This document shows, piece by piece, positions 34,882-44,636 of a stretch of DNA of 64,000 nucleotides. A model generated the notes under the pieces. It searched no databases. It had not been told where the DNA came from and saw only the letters and a program-made list of their open reading frames with translations. Each line of letters opens with the position of its first letter. Position 1 is the stretch's first letter. The translations under genes were made by a program, and so were the position numbers. Source of the stretch: Bifidobacterium saimiriisciurei (lineage in GTDB: Bacteria; Actinomycetota; Actinomycetes; Actinomycetales; Bifidobacteriaceae); assembly GCF_010667655.1 (NCBI RefSeq), contig NZ_WHZU01000014.1, positions 26,737 to 90,736 on the forward strand, given 5' to 3'.

Positions 34882-34977
34882 TCGTCATATCAGGATCGTT
34901 CGAATTCCGATATTTCGAATCACGATATTTCCAATCCCGATATGGAAATATCGGAACATGGCAATCGCGGGTTCGCC

Positions 34978-36393
34978 TCACTTCTTAGGGCGGAAGAACT
35001 CCTCGATCTCCTCGAGACGCTTGCCCTTGGTCTCGGGGACCAGGAACCTGACGCCGAGGAAGCCGATGATGTCGAGCGCCGCGAAGAACAGGAACATGCC
35101 CTGGCCTCCCCAGCCGGCGAACATCATCGGGGTGAACTGGCCGACCAGCCATGCGGTGCCCCAGATGAACACGCCGCACAGTCCGGAGGCGCGGCCGCGA
35201 AGATGCGTGGGGAACAGTTCGGGGATCATCACCCAGGTGACCGGCCCCATGGAGAACGCGAACGCGGCGATGAACCCGCAGGCGAACACCACGACCAGCA
35301 CGCCCGATGCGTTGAACATGAACGTCAGCGCCATGGCGATGGCGAACACGGCCATCAGCGCCGTGCCCCACAGCATCAGCGGCTTGCGTCCCGCGCGGTC
35401 GATGAGCACCATGCCCACGACGGTGAACACGAGTTCGACGCCGCCGACCATGGTGGACGCCAGGAACTCCGAGTTGCCGCCGAAGCCGGCGTTGCGGAAG
35501 ATCGTGGGGCCGTAGAAGGAGATGGTGTTCTGGCCGACCGCCTGGTTGAACACGGCCAGGAAGATGCCCACCATCAGCGCCCTGCGCAGGCCGGGACCGA
35601 ACAGCTCGGCGAAGCTGCCGCTCTGGTCGAGCTTGATGGAGGCCTCGATGGCCTTGGCCTCCTCGCGCGCGCCCTCCGTGCCGTTGATGCGTTCGAGGAT
35701 TTTGAAGCCCTGATCCTGCTTGCCGGACTGCATGAGGAATCGCGGGCTTTCCGGCGCGAGCAGCATGAACACGAACAACACCAGCGCGGGCGCGGCACCG
35801 ATGCCGAGCACCCAGCGCCAGCCCGTGCTCACGCCCCACGCATGCGAGCCGGACTGCGCGATGGCGAAGTTGATGATGTTGGTGAGGAAGATGCCGATGA
35901 TGCACAGGAACTGGTACATGGACGACAATGTGCCGCGCCATTTCGCCGGCGCGCATTCGGTGACGTACGTGATGGAGATCGACGACGACAGGCCGATGCC
36001 GAGGCCGCCGATGATGCGCGCGGCGATCAGCTGCTCGGGCGACTGGGTGAACGCGGCGAACAGGCCGGCGATGAAGAAGAACAGGGCGCCGAACATCATG
36101 ACCTTGCGTCGGCCGATGCGGTCGCTGAGGAAGCCGGATGCGCCGACGCCGACCACGCCGCCGATGAAGATGCTGGAGACGATGAGGCCTTCATGGGCCG
36201 GGGTGAGGTCGTAGAGCTCCTGCAGGAAGCCGATGGCCCCGGAGATGCTCACGGCGTCGTAGCCGTAGAGCAGGCCGGCCATGCCGGCGCTGAGCGCCAG
36301 GATGATGACGTATTTCATGGACCCTTGCGCGACCGGTGCGGCCGCCGTTCGGATGGCGTCGTCTTCGCTGACGACCTTTTGCGTGGCAGACAT
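34978..36393 (-). CDS. MFS sugar porter (sugar:proton symporter family)
   Basis: This is a 471-residue protein with twelve membrane segments. Sugar-porter signatures are LYGYDAVSISGAIGFL in helix 1, DRIGRRK between helices 2 and 3, PESPRFLM in the central loop, QAVGQNTISFYGPTIF in helix 7, DRAGRKPL, and PETKGKRLEEIE at the C-terminus. It imports a monosaccharide, pentose or hexose not predictable. AAGGAATCATC precedes the ATG. The next gene upstream is the DUF5107 gene, but a terminator lies between them. Confidence 0.92.
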   Translation of the reverse strand: MSATQKVVSEDDAIRTAAAPVAQGSMKYVIILALSAGMAGLLYGYDAVSISGAIGFLQELYDLTPAHEGLIVSSIFIGGVVGVGASGFLSDRIGRRKVMMFGALFFFIAGLFAAFTQSPEQLIAARIIGGLGIGLSSSISITYVTECAPAKWRGTLSSMYQFLCIIGIFLTNIINFAIAQSGSHAWGVSTGWRWVLGIGAAPALVLFVFMLLAPESPRFLMQSGKQDQGFKILERINGTEGAREEAKAIEASIKLDQSGSFAELFGPGLRRALMVGIFLAVFNQAVGQNTISFYGPTIFRNAGFGGNSEFLASTMVGGVELVFTVVGMVLIDRAGRKPLMLWGTALMAVFAIAMALTFMFNASGVLVVVFACGFIAAFAFSMGPVTWVMIPELFPTHLRGRASGLCGVFIWGTAWLVGQFTPMMFAGWGGQGMFLFFAALDIIGFLGVRFLVPETKGKRLEEIEEFFRPKK

Positions 36394-36484
36394 GATGATT
36401 CCTTACTGTGATCGGCGGCCTCGTTGCCGCCGAAACGAATACAAATACGGATGGAGGAGACGGAAGGATATGGGAAGCGAAAAA

Positions 36485-36520
36485 CGGGGCGTCCTGGAGG
36501 AGGAGAAGCAGGACGCCCCG
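36485..36520 (-). terminator. Strong terminator of the DUF5107 gene
   Basis: CGGGGCGTCCTG (36485-36496) and CAGGACGCCCCG (36509-36520) form a perfect 12-bp stem with a 12-nt loop. On the minus strand TTTTTCGC follows. A second hairpin (CCGGTCGG/CCGACCGG) lies nearer the stop. Confidence 0.88.
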
Positions 36521-36599
36521 TCGAGGATGGAAGGGGTTGGCCTCCGTCTACCCGGTCGGCCGAAACCGACCGGACCGACGGAGAATCGATGATGATGGA

Positions 36600-39500
36600 T
36601 CAGGCGTCGAGCGCACCGAGCAGGTGCAGCTCGAAGCGGGCCTTGAGGTTGTCGGGGTTGAGCCTCAGGCTCTCCTCGAACAGCTCGCGGGCGCCATCCT
36701 TGTCGTTGAAGAACAGGCGGCTGTAGGCGAGCGCGCGGACCGTTTCGGCCTTGTGCTCGGTCACGCCGTCGGGCACGAACGACAGGTGCAGCGAGGTGAC
36801 GATGGGCTTGCGGTCGAGGTCGTTCTTCACGTCCTCCTCCCACTTGACCACGGAGGCGCTCATGTCCTTGCGGGAGATGATGTTGTCGCCGAGCAGGCGT
36901 TCGGCGAGCGCCACGTAGTAGTCGGTCTCCGGGCCCATGTAGGGGCTGTAGTTGCTGTGGATGAAGGGCAGCAGGCGGGATGCGGCCTTGCGGGCCTCGT
37001 CCTCGCGGCCGAGCTTCTCCAGCGCGGCGGCCTCGAACCAGCGGGCGTAGTACAGCTGCTGGGTGTCCCACCAGCCGGCGCGGAAGTTCGCGGGGATGAT
37101 CTGCGCGTTGCGGTAGCATTCGAGCGCCTCCTCGACCTTGCCGTCACGTTCGAGCAGTCGGCCCTTGCAGCACAGTGCGAAGGTGTACGACTCGGTGAGG
37201 TAGGTCTCCTGGCATTCGGCGGCCACGAACTCGTGGTGCCTGAGCACGTCGAGCGCCTTGTCGAATTCGAACACGTTGCTGTAGGCGTCGGCCAGGTCCC
37301 AGGCGAGGGTGTCCGATGGCTTGTCGGGCAGGTTGGCGAGCAGCCATTCGAGGCGTTCGCGTCCGTCCACGCCGAGCTTGGCGGCCACGTAGTTGGTCTC
37401 GCGCACGAGCGTGTCGTCCTTCGGCTTGACCTCCACGGCCTTCTTCATCAGCTCCAGCGCCTCCTCGCGGCGGTCGAACTTGCTGAAGTAGGCGATGGCG
37501 AGGTTGCGCCATGCGATGTAGAAGCCGGGCTTCAGTTCGGTGACCTTCTTCCACTGGTCGGCTGCGGCCTTGTACTGCAGCTTGTTATACAGGATGCAGC
37601 CGTACAGGTAGGCGGCGGTGTAGTCGGTCGGGTCGGCTTCGACGGCGGCCTTGAGCACGGGCAGCTCCTCGAGGCGGTACGGGAACACGTCCACGATCGG
37701 GCTGTCGGACACGGCCTTGCGGTTGGAGGCGGCGGACTCGGTCTTGCCGAGCGCGTCGTAGACGAAGGCGAGCGTGTAGTGGGTCATCGGGGTGGACTGC
37801 CCGGCGAGCTTGGCGCCTTCGAGCAGGGCGACAGCCTCCTCCTTCAGTCCGGCGAGCAGCAGGTCGAACGTGACGTCGAGGATGGTCTGCGCGGGGTTGC
37901 TCAGCAGAATCGAGTAGAACTCGCCGAGGTCCTTGCCGGAGTAGTAGAGGTGCGCGAAGCGCGCCAGGTGGTCGAGCCGGTCGCGGGCGATGATGCCCTC
38001 GAGTTCGGCCAGGCCCGTCTCGCGGTCGCCGAGCTTGATTTCGGCGATGGCCTTGTAGGTGCCGCAGATGGCGTGGTCGGCCTCCTTCTTGAGCGCCTGC
38101 TCGGCGTGCTCCTTCATCTTGGCCCAGTCGCCGCGCTGTCCGTCGATGCCGGCGATGTAGGTCATGGCCGGGGAGATGACGTTGTTGCTCCATGCGGCCT
38201 TGAAGAAGGTCTCGTAGGCGGCGTCGACCTCGCCCTTGCCGTACTCGCACAGCGCCTTGAGGTAGCTGTAGGTGCCGTCGTACGGGTTGTGGTTGAACCG
38301 GTTGAGCACCTTGTCGGCGCGGCGCAGGTATTCGAGCGCCTCGTCGTACAGGGCGTTGTTGTAGCGGTCCTCGGCCATGGCGAGCAGCGACGGCAGGTGT
38401 TCGGGGTCGCGTTCGAGCGCCACGAGGTAGTAGTCGCGTCCCTTGAACGACGGGTCGCGGTACTGGTCGATGTGCTGGCCGGCCACGTAGATCTCCTGCG
38501 CGGTGGTGAGCTCGTGCGGGGTGGGGATGCCGGGGTTGTCCTCGGGGATGCGCAGCACGTCGGGCTTGTCCTCGGTGTAGTCCATGAGCACGGTGCCGTC
38601 GGCGGCGGTCAAGCGCAGCGTGTAGACGTCGGCCGGCAGCGCCACGTCGAACTCGCGGTAGTCGCCGGGGTCGAGCGTGATGCTCTCGCGCAGCACCGTG
38701 TTCTCGCCGTCGCTCACCTCGAGCACGGCGTCGGCCACGCTCTTGGTGACGGCGATGCGCACCTCGCTGTTGGCCTTGTCGAGGTTGACCACGCCGTGGA
38801 TGTTGGCGAAGGTCGGGGCCTTGGTGCCGTGGATCGGGAACCAGAACTGCGACCAGGTCTTCACCTCGTAGGGCGCGATGTACGTGAAGTCGGGCTGGTC
38901 GTCGGAGTAGGCGCCGGCCATGAGCTCGGCGTGCTCGCCGTCGTTGTCGGTGAGGTTGCCGTTCCATGCGTCGCCGAGGTCCTCGAGCGCCCACATGAAC
39001 TGCTTCTTGCCGGGCACCATGTGGTGGTCGGCCACGTGCACGGTGCCGCAGTCGCGGTCGTGGTCGTAGCCGCCGAAGAAGTCGTACTTCGAGGGGGCGG
39101 CGAAGTAGGAGTTGCCCTTCAGCGTGTTCTTGTGGATGCTGATGTCGGTTTCCTCTTCGTGGTTCTCCACGGCGTACCAGCCCTTGGTGATCGGGAAGGT
39201 GGCGTGGTGACGGTCGTAGTGGTGGTGCACGTAGCCGACGTCCTGCGGGAAGAACAGCTGGTAGTTGGCGTTGACGTGGATGCCGGCGTTCTCGTACCAG
39301 AGGAACGGATGCTTGACGGGCGTGCGGTTGTCGATCTTCACCACGGTCTCGTAGTAGGAGACGTCGGGGCGCAGCTTGACGCCCCACGTGCCCTTGAGGC
39401 GGTACTGGCCCGGCGAGGGCGCGGCCTCGGAGCACCAGACGATCACGGTGCCGTCGTCGAGCTTCTCGATGCTGTAGTCGACGGCCATGTAGGTGCCGGG

Positions 39501-39881
39501 ACGGTGGTGGAACGGGAAGTTGAACTCCATGCCGCCGGAGATCCAGTTGCCGTAGGAGCCGACGATGACGGGCTTGATGCGGTGGTGGCGGTAGAGGAAG
39601 TTGTAGTCGTTGACCTTGTCGTAGCCTTCGAGGATGCGGCCGCCGAGCTCGGGCAGGATCAGCAGGCGGATGTAGTCGTTTTCGAGGCGGACCACGGTGT
39701 ACTCATGGTCGGTGAGCTTGTCGCGTTCCACGCCGAGCGTCACACGGTTCGGGTAGGCGTAGCCGGTGGAGCCCTGATGCTGGCGGAACTCCGAGTACAT
39801 GGGCATTTCGTCGGGGGCGGGCGGTTCGTAGGTCGGGATGATCATCTTTTCGACGCCGGTGACCACGGGATTGTGAGGCAT
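36600..39881 (-). CDS. DUF5107 domain protein with C-terminal tetratricopeptide repeats
   Basis: This is a 1093-residue cytoplasmic protein. The N-terminal third carries a galactose-mutarotase-like beta-sandwich (VVRLENDYIRLLILPELGGR, NWISGGMEFNFPFHH, TYMAVDYSIE), recognised as DUF5107. After about residue 450 there are roughly ten helical repeats of TPR type (ALYDEALEYLRRADKVL, WKKVTELKPGFYIAWRNLAI). It probably binds or processes a carbohydrate. No catalytic residues are assigned. AAGGAGTTTCCC precedes the ATG at 39881. It follows the AraC regulator on the same strand, with AraC-like direct repeats in between, and neighbours a sugar porter. Confidence 0.8.
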   Translation of the reverse strand: MPHNPVVTGVEKMIIPTYEPPAPDEMPMYSEFRQHQGSTGYAYPNRVTLGVERDKLTDHEYTVVRLENDYIRLLILPELGGRILEGYDKVNDYNFLYRHHRIKPVIVGSYGNWISGGMEFNFPFHHRPGTYMAVDYSIEKLDDGTVIVWCSEAAPSPGQYRLKGTWGVKLRPDVSYYETVVKIDNRTPVKHPFLWYENAGIHVNANYQLFFPQDVGYVHHHYDRHHATFPITKGWYAVENHEEETDISIHKNTLKGNSYFAAPSKYDFFGGYDHDRDCGTVHVADHHMVPGKKQFMWALEDLGDAWNGNLTDNDGEHAELMAGAYSDDQPDFTYIAPYEVKTWSQFWFPIHGTKAPTFANIHGVVNLDKANSEVRIAVTKSVADAVLEVSDGENTVLRESITLDPGDYREFDVALPADVYTLRLTAADGTVLMDYTEDKPDVLRIPEDNPGIPTPHELTTAQEIYVAGQHIDQYRDPSFKGRDYYLVALERDPEHLPSLLAMAEDRYNNALYDEALEYLRRADKVLNRFNHNPYDGTYSYLKALCEYGKGEVDAAYETFFKAAWSNNVISPAMTYIAGIDGQRGDWAKMKEHAEQALKKEADHAICGTYKAIAEIKLGDRETGLAELEGIIARDRLDHLARFAHLYYSGKDLGEFYSILLSNPAQTILDVTFDLLLAGLKEEAVALLEGAKLAGQSTPMTHYTLAFVYDALGKTESAASNRKAVSDSPIVDVFPYRLEELPVLKAAVEADPTDYTAAYLYGCILYNKLQYKAAADQWKKVTELKPGFYIAWRNLAIAYFSKFDRREEALELMKKAVEVKPKDDTLVRETNYVAAKLGVDGRERLEWLLANLPDKPSDTLAWDLADAYSNVFEFDKALDVLRHHEFVAAECQETYLTESYTFALCCKGRLLERDGKVEEALECYRNAQIIPANFRAGWWDTQQLYYARWFEAAALEKLGREDEARKAASRLLPFIHSNYSPYMGPETDYYVALAERLLGDNIISRKDMSASVVKWEEDVKNDLDRKPIVTSLHLSFVPDGVTEHKAETVRALAYSRLFFNDKDGARELFEESLRLNPDNLKARFELHLLGALDA

Positions 39882-39973
39882 GGGAAACTCCTTCATTTCG
39901 TATGCGATCGTTGGGTTTGTAGTTGTTCTTGACTGCGCTGTCACCATCAACGTTATGCCCGAAACCAAGGCGT

Positions 39974-40011
39974 CGATTTATAAAAAATGCTTTCCGATAT
40001 GTAAAAAACAT
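39974..40011. promoter_or_regulatory. Direct repeats 21 bp apart upstream of the DUF5107 gene (AraC-type sites)
   Basis: CGATTTATAAAAAATGC (39974) and CGATATGTAAAAAACAT (39995) are similar 17-mers exactly 21 bp apart, two helical turns. That spacing is typical of AraC-family half-sites. They lie 93-130 bp before the start of the DUF5107 gene. Confidence 0.55.
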
Positions 40012-40104
40012 CCAAGGAACCGAACATCGACGATGTTCGGATATGACGACGATTCCGGCGCGGCCGACGGCGCCGACGGCACCGGCCGCGACCGGACGCC
40101 GACG

Positions 40105-40962
40105 CTATCCCCTCACCGACCGCCGGTATTCCAACGGCGTCATGCCCTCCGCGTTGCGGAACGCCAGACAGAACGCGCTCGGCGACGAGAACCCGCATTT
40201 CGCGCAGATCCGCTTCAACGAATCATCGGTCCTGGCGAGCAATCGCTTCGCCGCGTCCATACGCGCCTTGACGAGGAACGCATGGGGCGTCAGCCCCGTC
40301 GCCCTGCGGAACTCCTTGATGAAGTAGCCGCGGCTCATGCACGCCATATTCGCCAGCTCGTCGTTCGTCAACGGCTGGGCGAGATTCGCCACGATGAAAT
40401 CCTGCACATCCTCCATGGCATACTGATGCGTCTGCTCCTCCTCGGGCGAATCGTCAACGCCGCTCGCGCATTCGGTGAGGATGTCGGTCAGGTACCGCGA
40501 CATCAACGGCTCCGACATCCGCGTGCCGCCGCGAAACCCCTCGCCGATGCGGCGCAGACGATTCACCGCGAACTGCGAATTGGCCGTGGAGAACACGTTG
40601 CCCGCGCGCTCGCTGATGAAGTCGTAGTACATGCGCGCGGAGACGCCGTTGAAGTGGATCCACAGCACCTCGCTGTCCGCCAACGCCTCGTACGACTGCG
40701 GTTCGTAGCAGTCGATGAGCACGAAGTCGCCGGCGTGCGCGACGATGCGCTCCCTGCCGGGGATATCGATGCCGAATCTGCCCGAGCGGATGAAGAACAG
40801 CAGGAAATTATCGAGCGGGCCACGGTTAAGCTTGTAGCCGGCCACGTACCGGTACGTGCCCAGCCACTCCGGATACAGGAACACCTTCGCACCCGAATTG
40901 GTCGGACGGTACCGGAAATGCTCGGACTGTTCGTTGACCACATTCCGTTCCGCCGGTTTCAT
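40105..40962 (-). CDS. AraC-family transcriptional regulator
   Basis: This is a 285-residue protein. The N-terminal cupin-like sensing domain (GYKLNRGPLDNFLLFFIRSGRFGI and HAGDFVLIDCYEPQSYEA) is followed by a C-terminal double helix-turn-helix (LANMACMSRGYFIKEFRRATG and ICAKCGFSSPSAFCLAFRNAEGMTPLEYRR). It probably binds a sugar and activates the downstream DUF5107 gene 223 bp away. GGGGAGTGCGTC precedes the ATG. Confidence 0.92.
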   Translation of the reverse strand: MKPAERNVVNEQSEHFRYRPTNSGAKVFLYPEWLGTYRYVAGYKLNRGPLDNFLLFFIRSGRFGIDIPGRERIVAHAGDFVLIDCYEPQSYEALADSEVLWIHFNGVSARMYYDFISERAGNVFSTANSQFAVNRLRRIGEGFRGGTRMSEPLMSRYLTDILTECASGVDDSPEEEQTHQYAMEDVQDFIVANLAQPLTNDELANMACMSRGYFIKEFRRATGLTPHAFLVKARMDAAKRLLARTDDSLKRICAKCGFSSPSAFCLAFRNAEGMTPLEYRRSVRG

Positions 40963-41143
40963 GACGCACTCCCCTTCGAGCTGTTTTCTCCTTCGAGATA
41001 TTTTCCGGCCGTCAGCATCGTCGCGGCCGGCGTCTCATCCGACGCCACCCATGTCATGACGTCCGTTATGTTGCGCACTTTTCGACAATGCCGCAGCACT
41101 TTTCATATAGTACGCCGCATGGGCGCCGACTTAGCCTGAACGC

Positions 41144-42187
41144 ATGGCACATCATCATGGACAGGCCACTGCGATACTCGACGACGATATCCGGACAGTG
41201 ACCATCACCGGACCGGGCGGCATGACCGCCCGCCTGACGAATCACGGCGCGCGGCTCATGTCGCTGACGGTACCCGACCGTGACGGCCACCCGACCGACG
41301 TGGTGCTCGGCAAGGATGATCCGCATGAATACGTCGCGGACGATACGTTGATGGGCGCCATAGTGGGCCGCAACGCCAACCGCATCCAAGGAGCGCGGTT
41401 CGCCATCGCCGGCCGCGAATACCGGCTGGCGGCGAACGAGGGGACGAACAGCAACCACAGCCAGCCAAACGGCTACGAACACCGGAACTGGACGGTTGCG
41501 GCCGCCGACGAATCGTCCGTCGAGTTCGCGTTGGACAGCCCCGACATGGACCAGGGATTCCCCGGCCGATTCCGCGTGACGGCACGGTATGAGCTGATCT
41601 CCGGCGGGCTGGCGCTCGGCATACGGGGAATGAGCGACTCCACGACCGTTGCGAACCTGACCACGCACACGTATTGGAATCTCAACGGCGAAGACGGCGG
41701 CGACGTGCTCGGGCATCGGCTGCGCATACCGGCGGAACGGTATCATCCGACCGACGAACGGTTCGTTCCCCTGCCGCAGCCGGCGGCCTCCGTCGACGGC
41801 ACGCCCATGGATTTTCGCGATACGGCCGTCATCGGCGAACGATTGCACGACGGGGAACGACACGGCGACCGGCAGACAGCGCTCGCCCGAGGATACAACC
41901 ATGCGTTTCCGACCGAAGGGACCGGCCTGCGGCTTATGGCCGAGGCGACCGGCGAGCGCAGCGGCATCCGCATGGCGATGTATGCGGATGCTCCGACCGT
42001 GCTGCTGTACACGGCCGGGTTCCTCGATGATGTTCCCGGCAAACAGGGCCATCGGTACGGCCCTTCCGCGGGACTGTGCCTGGAGCCGGGATTCGTGCCG
42101 AACGCGGTGAACCGCACGGATTGCACCAGACCGGTGTTGCCCGCCGGAACCGAGTACCGGCTCGACGTGCTGTATCGGTTCGAGTGA
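41144..42187 (+). CDS. galM: Aldose 1-epimerase (mutarotase)
   Basis: This is a 347-residue enzyme interconverting alpha and beta anomers of aldoses. The general acid His175 lies in THTYWNLNG, and the general base Glu314 in CLEPGFVPNAVN. GRNANRI and a His105-containing NHSQPNG (in place of the common LHGG) are also present. No ribosome site is present. TAGCCT lies six bases before the ATG, suggesting a leaderless transcript. It sits at the end of the carbohydrate island, divergent from the AraC gene. Confidence 0.92.
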   Translation: MAHHHGQATAILDDDIRTVTITGPGGMTARLTNHGARLMSLTVPDRDGHPTDVVLGKDDPHEYVADDTLMGAIVGRNANRIQGARFAIAGREYRLAANEGTNSNHSQPNGYEHRNWTVAAADESSVEFALDSPDMDQGFPGRFRVTARYELISGGLALGIRGMSDSTTVANLTTHTYWNLNGEDGGDVLGHRLRIPAERYHPTDERFVPLPQPAASVDGTPMDFRDTAVIGERLHDGERHGDRQTALARGYNHAFPTEGTGLRLMAEATGERSGIRMAMYADAPTVLLYTAGFLDDVPGKQGHRYGPSAGLCLEPGFVPNAVNRTDCTRPVLPAGTEYRLDVLYRFE

Positions 42188-42312
42188 GAGACGGCGCGCC
42201 ACGCGGTCGGGCGCGGGGCCGAGTCGCGGGCATGGGCCGCCTAACTCACGTAGCGTGACCGGCCCGTGTCATGCAGTCGAAGGCCCGGAACGACCACTCC
42301 CCTATCGCTCGG

Positions 42313-43035
42313 TTACGCGGCCAAACGCTGCTTCACGAAGTCGCCGAGCAGCTGCGGGGTCACGCCATCCCAGGTCTCGACGCAGGCGAACTGCGGGCCG
42401 TTCTTCGATGGCGGGTTGTCGGAGCGGATGTAGCCGGTCAGCGCGATGGTGGTGGCGCCGGCACGGACCGCGGATTCCAGCCCCACGGCGGAGTCCTCGA
42501 GCGCGACGCATTCGCGGATCTGGTCGCCCTCGATGCCGAGCTTGGCCGCGGCCGCGAGGAACGGCGCAGGATCCGGCTTCTTCTCCTTCACGTCGTCGGC
42601 GCACACGTATGCGTCGAACACGCCTTCGGGGGCCTGCGCGATCGCCGATTCGGCCATTGCGCGCGGCGAGGCCGTGACGAGCACGTTCGGCACGCCGGCC
42701 TCGTGCAGGGCCGTCACCACGTCGAGAACGCCGGGAATCCACGGCATATGCTCCATCTCGCGCCTGGCCACGAAGTCGATGATGCCGTCGGTCAGCTCCT
42801 CCACGCCGAGCCTGGTGCCGCGGTCGATCATCATCTGCGCCACCTTGGGCACGGGGGTGCCGGTGACCTTCCAGCCCATCTCCTCGCTCCAGTCGCCGCC
42901 GTACTGTTCGGCGAACCACAGCTCGGCCTCGTGCCAGATCGGTTCGGAGTTGATGAGCGTGCCGTCCATGTCCCAGAACGCCGCGCGCGGCAGCGTACCG
43001 TTGTACGTCGTCTTGTTCGTCGTTGTATTCGCCAT
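42313..43035 (-). CDS. HAD-superfamily hydrolase (beta-phosphoglucomutase/phosphatase-like)
   Basis: This is a 240-residue protein. Motif I is FWDMDGTLINSE with Asp22 as nucleophile and Asp24 as acid/base. A helical cap (residues about 30-95), motif II LVTASPR, and KKPDPAPFL with VALEDSAVGLESA (motif III/IV) follow. It belongs to the subfamily with sugar-phosphate phosphatases. The substrate is unknown. The preceding site GTGGAATC is weak. It is divergent from the DUF5067 gene. Confidence 0.9.
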   Translation of the reverse strand: MANTTTNKTTYNGTLPRAAFWDMDGTLINSEPIWHEAELWFAEQYGGDWSEEMGWKVTGTPVPKVAQMMIDRGTRLGVEELTDGIIDFVARREMEHMPWIPGVLDVVTALHEAGVPNVLVTASPRAMAESAIAQAPEGVFDAYVCADDVKEKKPDPAPFLAAAAKLGIEGDQIRECVALEDSAVGLESAVRAGATTIALTGYIRSDNPPSKNGPQFACVETWDGVTPQLLGDFVKQRLAA

Positions 43036-43136
43036 GATTCCACTCTAAAAAACAACCCCAACAAACGCACGCCCACGCACCGGCCGCCATGCCGCCCGTG
43101 ACGTACACTGGAACCACAGTGAACGAAGGGGTCATC

Positions 43137-44582
43137 ATGGGATTGTTTGGCGGCAGGGGCAACGACGGCGACCACGACGCCAACGGCAGCGACGACGGCT
43201 ACGTCTCACCGTTCGACAACCAATCAAACTACGTCAATATCGACGACTCCTCATACACTGCCTCGACCACGAGCTCACCGCAGACACCCACGGCCACACC
43301 GTCCGGTCCACAGTCCGCATATACCGAGCCCGCATCCGCACCATCATCCGGCCGCCGGCGAAAGGCCGAACCGTCCAGCGCCGACACGGCACTGCGCAGC
43401 AACGCCCGCTACCGCGACGCCCGATACGACGACGTCCGTCACGGCGACGCCGGCCCTGGCATCACCCCCGACGACACCAGCACCGGCTCGTCGGGCCGCA
43501 AGTCGAAATCCACGTGGTGGAGCCGCCTCGTCACCGTCTTCATCATCCTCTGTCTTCTGCCCAGTTTCTCCAGCGTCATCGGCGGCCTGTTCGGCTGGCA
43601 TCGCGGCTCCTCCCGCACGAACGGCGGTTCCAGCGGCTACGCCACGACGACCCCGACGTCGAAACCCGCAAAATACGAGGTGCTCGACCGTACCGGCAAA
43701 CTCACGTATCTCAAACAGTCCAGCAAGACGCTCAGCGCCGAATTCACCGTCGTCTCCGCCCGGCGCGGTCCGAAAAGCTGCAGCGCGCAGAACACGGTAT
43801 TGGTGAAATACCAGGCGAAGAACACGTCGAAAACCGACATCGACATGCAGTCGTACCTGTCGTTCGACGTCTATGACTCCGGCATCGGCCTGCGTCAGGT
43901 CGGATGCTTCGCCGGCGGCAATCCGGACGGCTACGATTTCTCCGACTCGATACGGAAGATCGCCCCCGGCGGCTCGTTGGAGTTCATGAAGGCGTACGAG
44001 CTGCGCAACAACAACGACACGTTGTTCGATGTGCGTGTCGGCAATTACGCGCGCAATATGCCGACATCGATAGGCGCCTCGTTCACGTTGCCCAAGGATT
44101 CCACGGCCACCGACGTCACCTCGCCCGGGAAGGTCGTCAAACCCGACATGCCGCAAGGCTTCACGCTCGGCATGACGCGGCTGGACGGCGCCTCGTACCG
44201 TTACGACGACATTCTCGGCGACCAGCGGGGCATCGACATCAAGGCCACGGGCGTCAGACGCGGGCCGAAGACCTACAGCGGCAAGAACACGGTGATCGTG
44301 ACGTATCAGTGGGTCAATCGCACGCCGATTCCCCTGACGTTCACCAATGCCGTGACGACGACCGCGTACCAGGACGGCGTCGAGCTCAAGCAGACGGTGT
44401 TTTCCCAGCCGTTCGCCGGATATTCGGTGGCGACGCGCGACGTGCCGGTGATGGAGGACGTGCCGATGACCACGACGATGGCGTATGAGCTGCTCAGCGA
44501 CTCGAAACCGGTGACGACGTCCGTCAAGGGGTACGCCGGACTCGACGGCAAGACCGTGAAGAAGGAGTTTTCGCTGGGATAG
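43137..44582 (+). CDS. Membrane-anchored protein with two DUF5067-like domains
   Basis: This is a 481-residue protein. It has a short MGLFGG start, a hydrophilic Ser/Thr/Pro-rich cytoplasmic segment, a hydrophobic helix at about 139-158 (LVTVFIILCLLPSFSSVIGGLF), then an extracellular region. That region has two related beta domains, marked by SARRGPKSCSAQNTVLVKYQ and GVRRGPKTYSGKNTVIVTYQ. The repeated VRRGPK-x3-NTV pattern with xQxGxxL resembles DUF5067. GAAGGGGTCATC precedes the ATG. Its function is unknown, with a surface role inferred. Confidence 0.78.
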   Translation: MGLFGGRGNDGDHDANGSDDGYVSPFDNQSNYVNIDDSSYTASTTSSPQTPTATPSGPQSAYTEPASAPSSGRRRKAEPSSADTALRSNARYRDARYDDVRHGDAGPGITPDDTSTGSSGRKSKSTWWSRLVTVFIILCLLPSFSSVIGGLFGWHRGSSRTNGGSSGYATTTPTSKPAKYEVLDRTGKLTYLKQSSKTLSAEFTVVSARRGPKSCSAQNTVLVKYQAKNTSKTDIDMQSYLSFDVYDSGIGLRQVGCFAGGNPDGYDFSDSIRKIAPGGSLEFMKAYELRNNNDTLFDVRVGNYARNMPTSIGASFTLPKDSTATDVTSPGKVVKPDMPQGFTLGMTRLDGASYRYDDILGDQRGIDIKATGVRRGPKTYSGKNTVIVTYQWVNRTPIPLTFTNAVTTTAYQDGVELKQTVFSQPFAGYSVATRDVPVMEDVPMTTTMAYELLSDSKPVTTSVKGYAGLDGKTVKKEFSLG

Positions 44583-44636
44583 GCGCCAGCTGGCGGACCC
44601 GTCCTCCCCTGACAAGGAGAGCCCCTACGGGAGCAA

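Noticed and set aside
36408..39932. 1174-codon open frame antisense to the DUF5107 gene
   Set aside because: It is a Val/Gly/His-rich shadow of a strongly supported gene with a ribosome site and terminator on the other strand.
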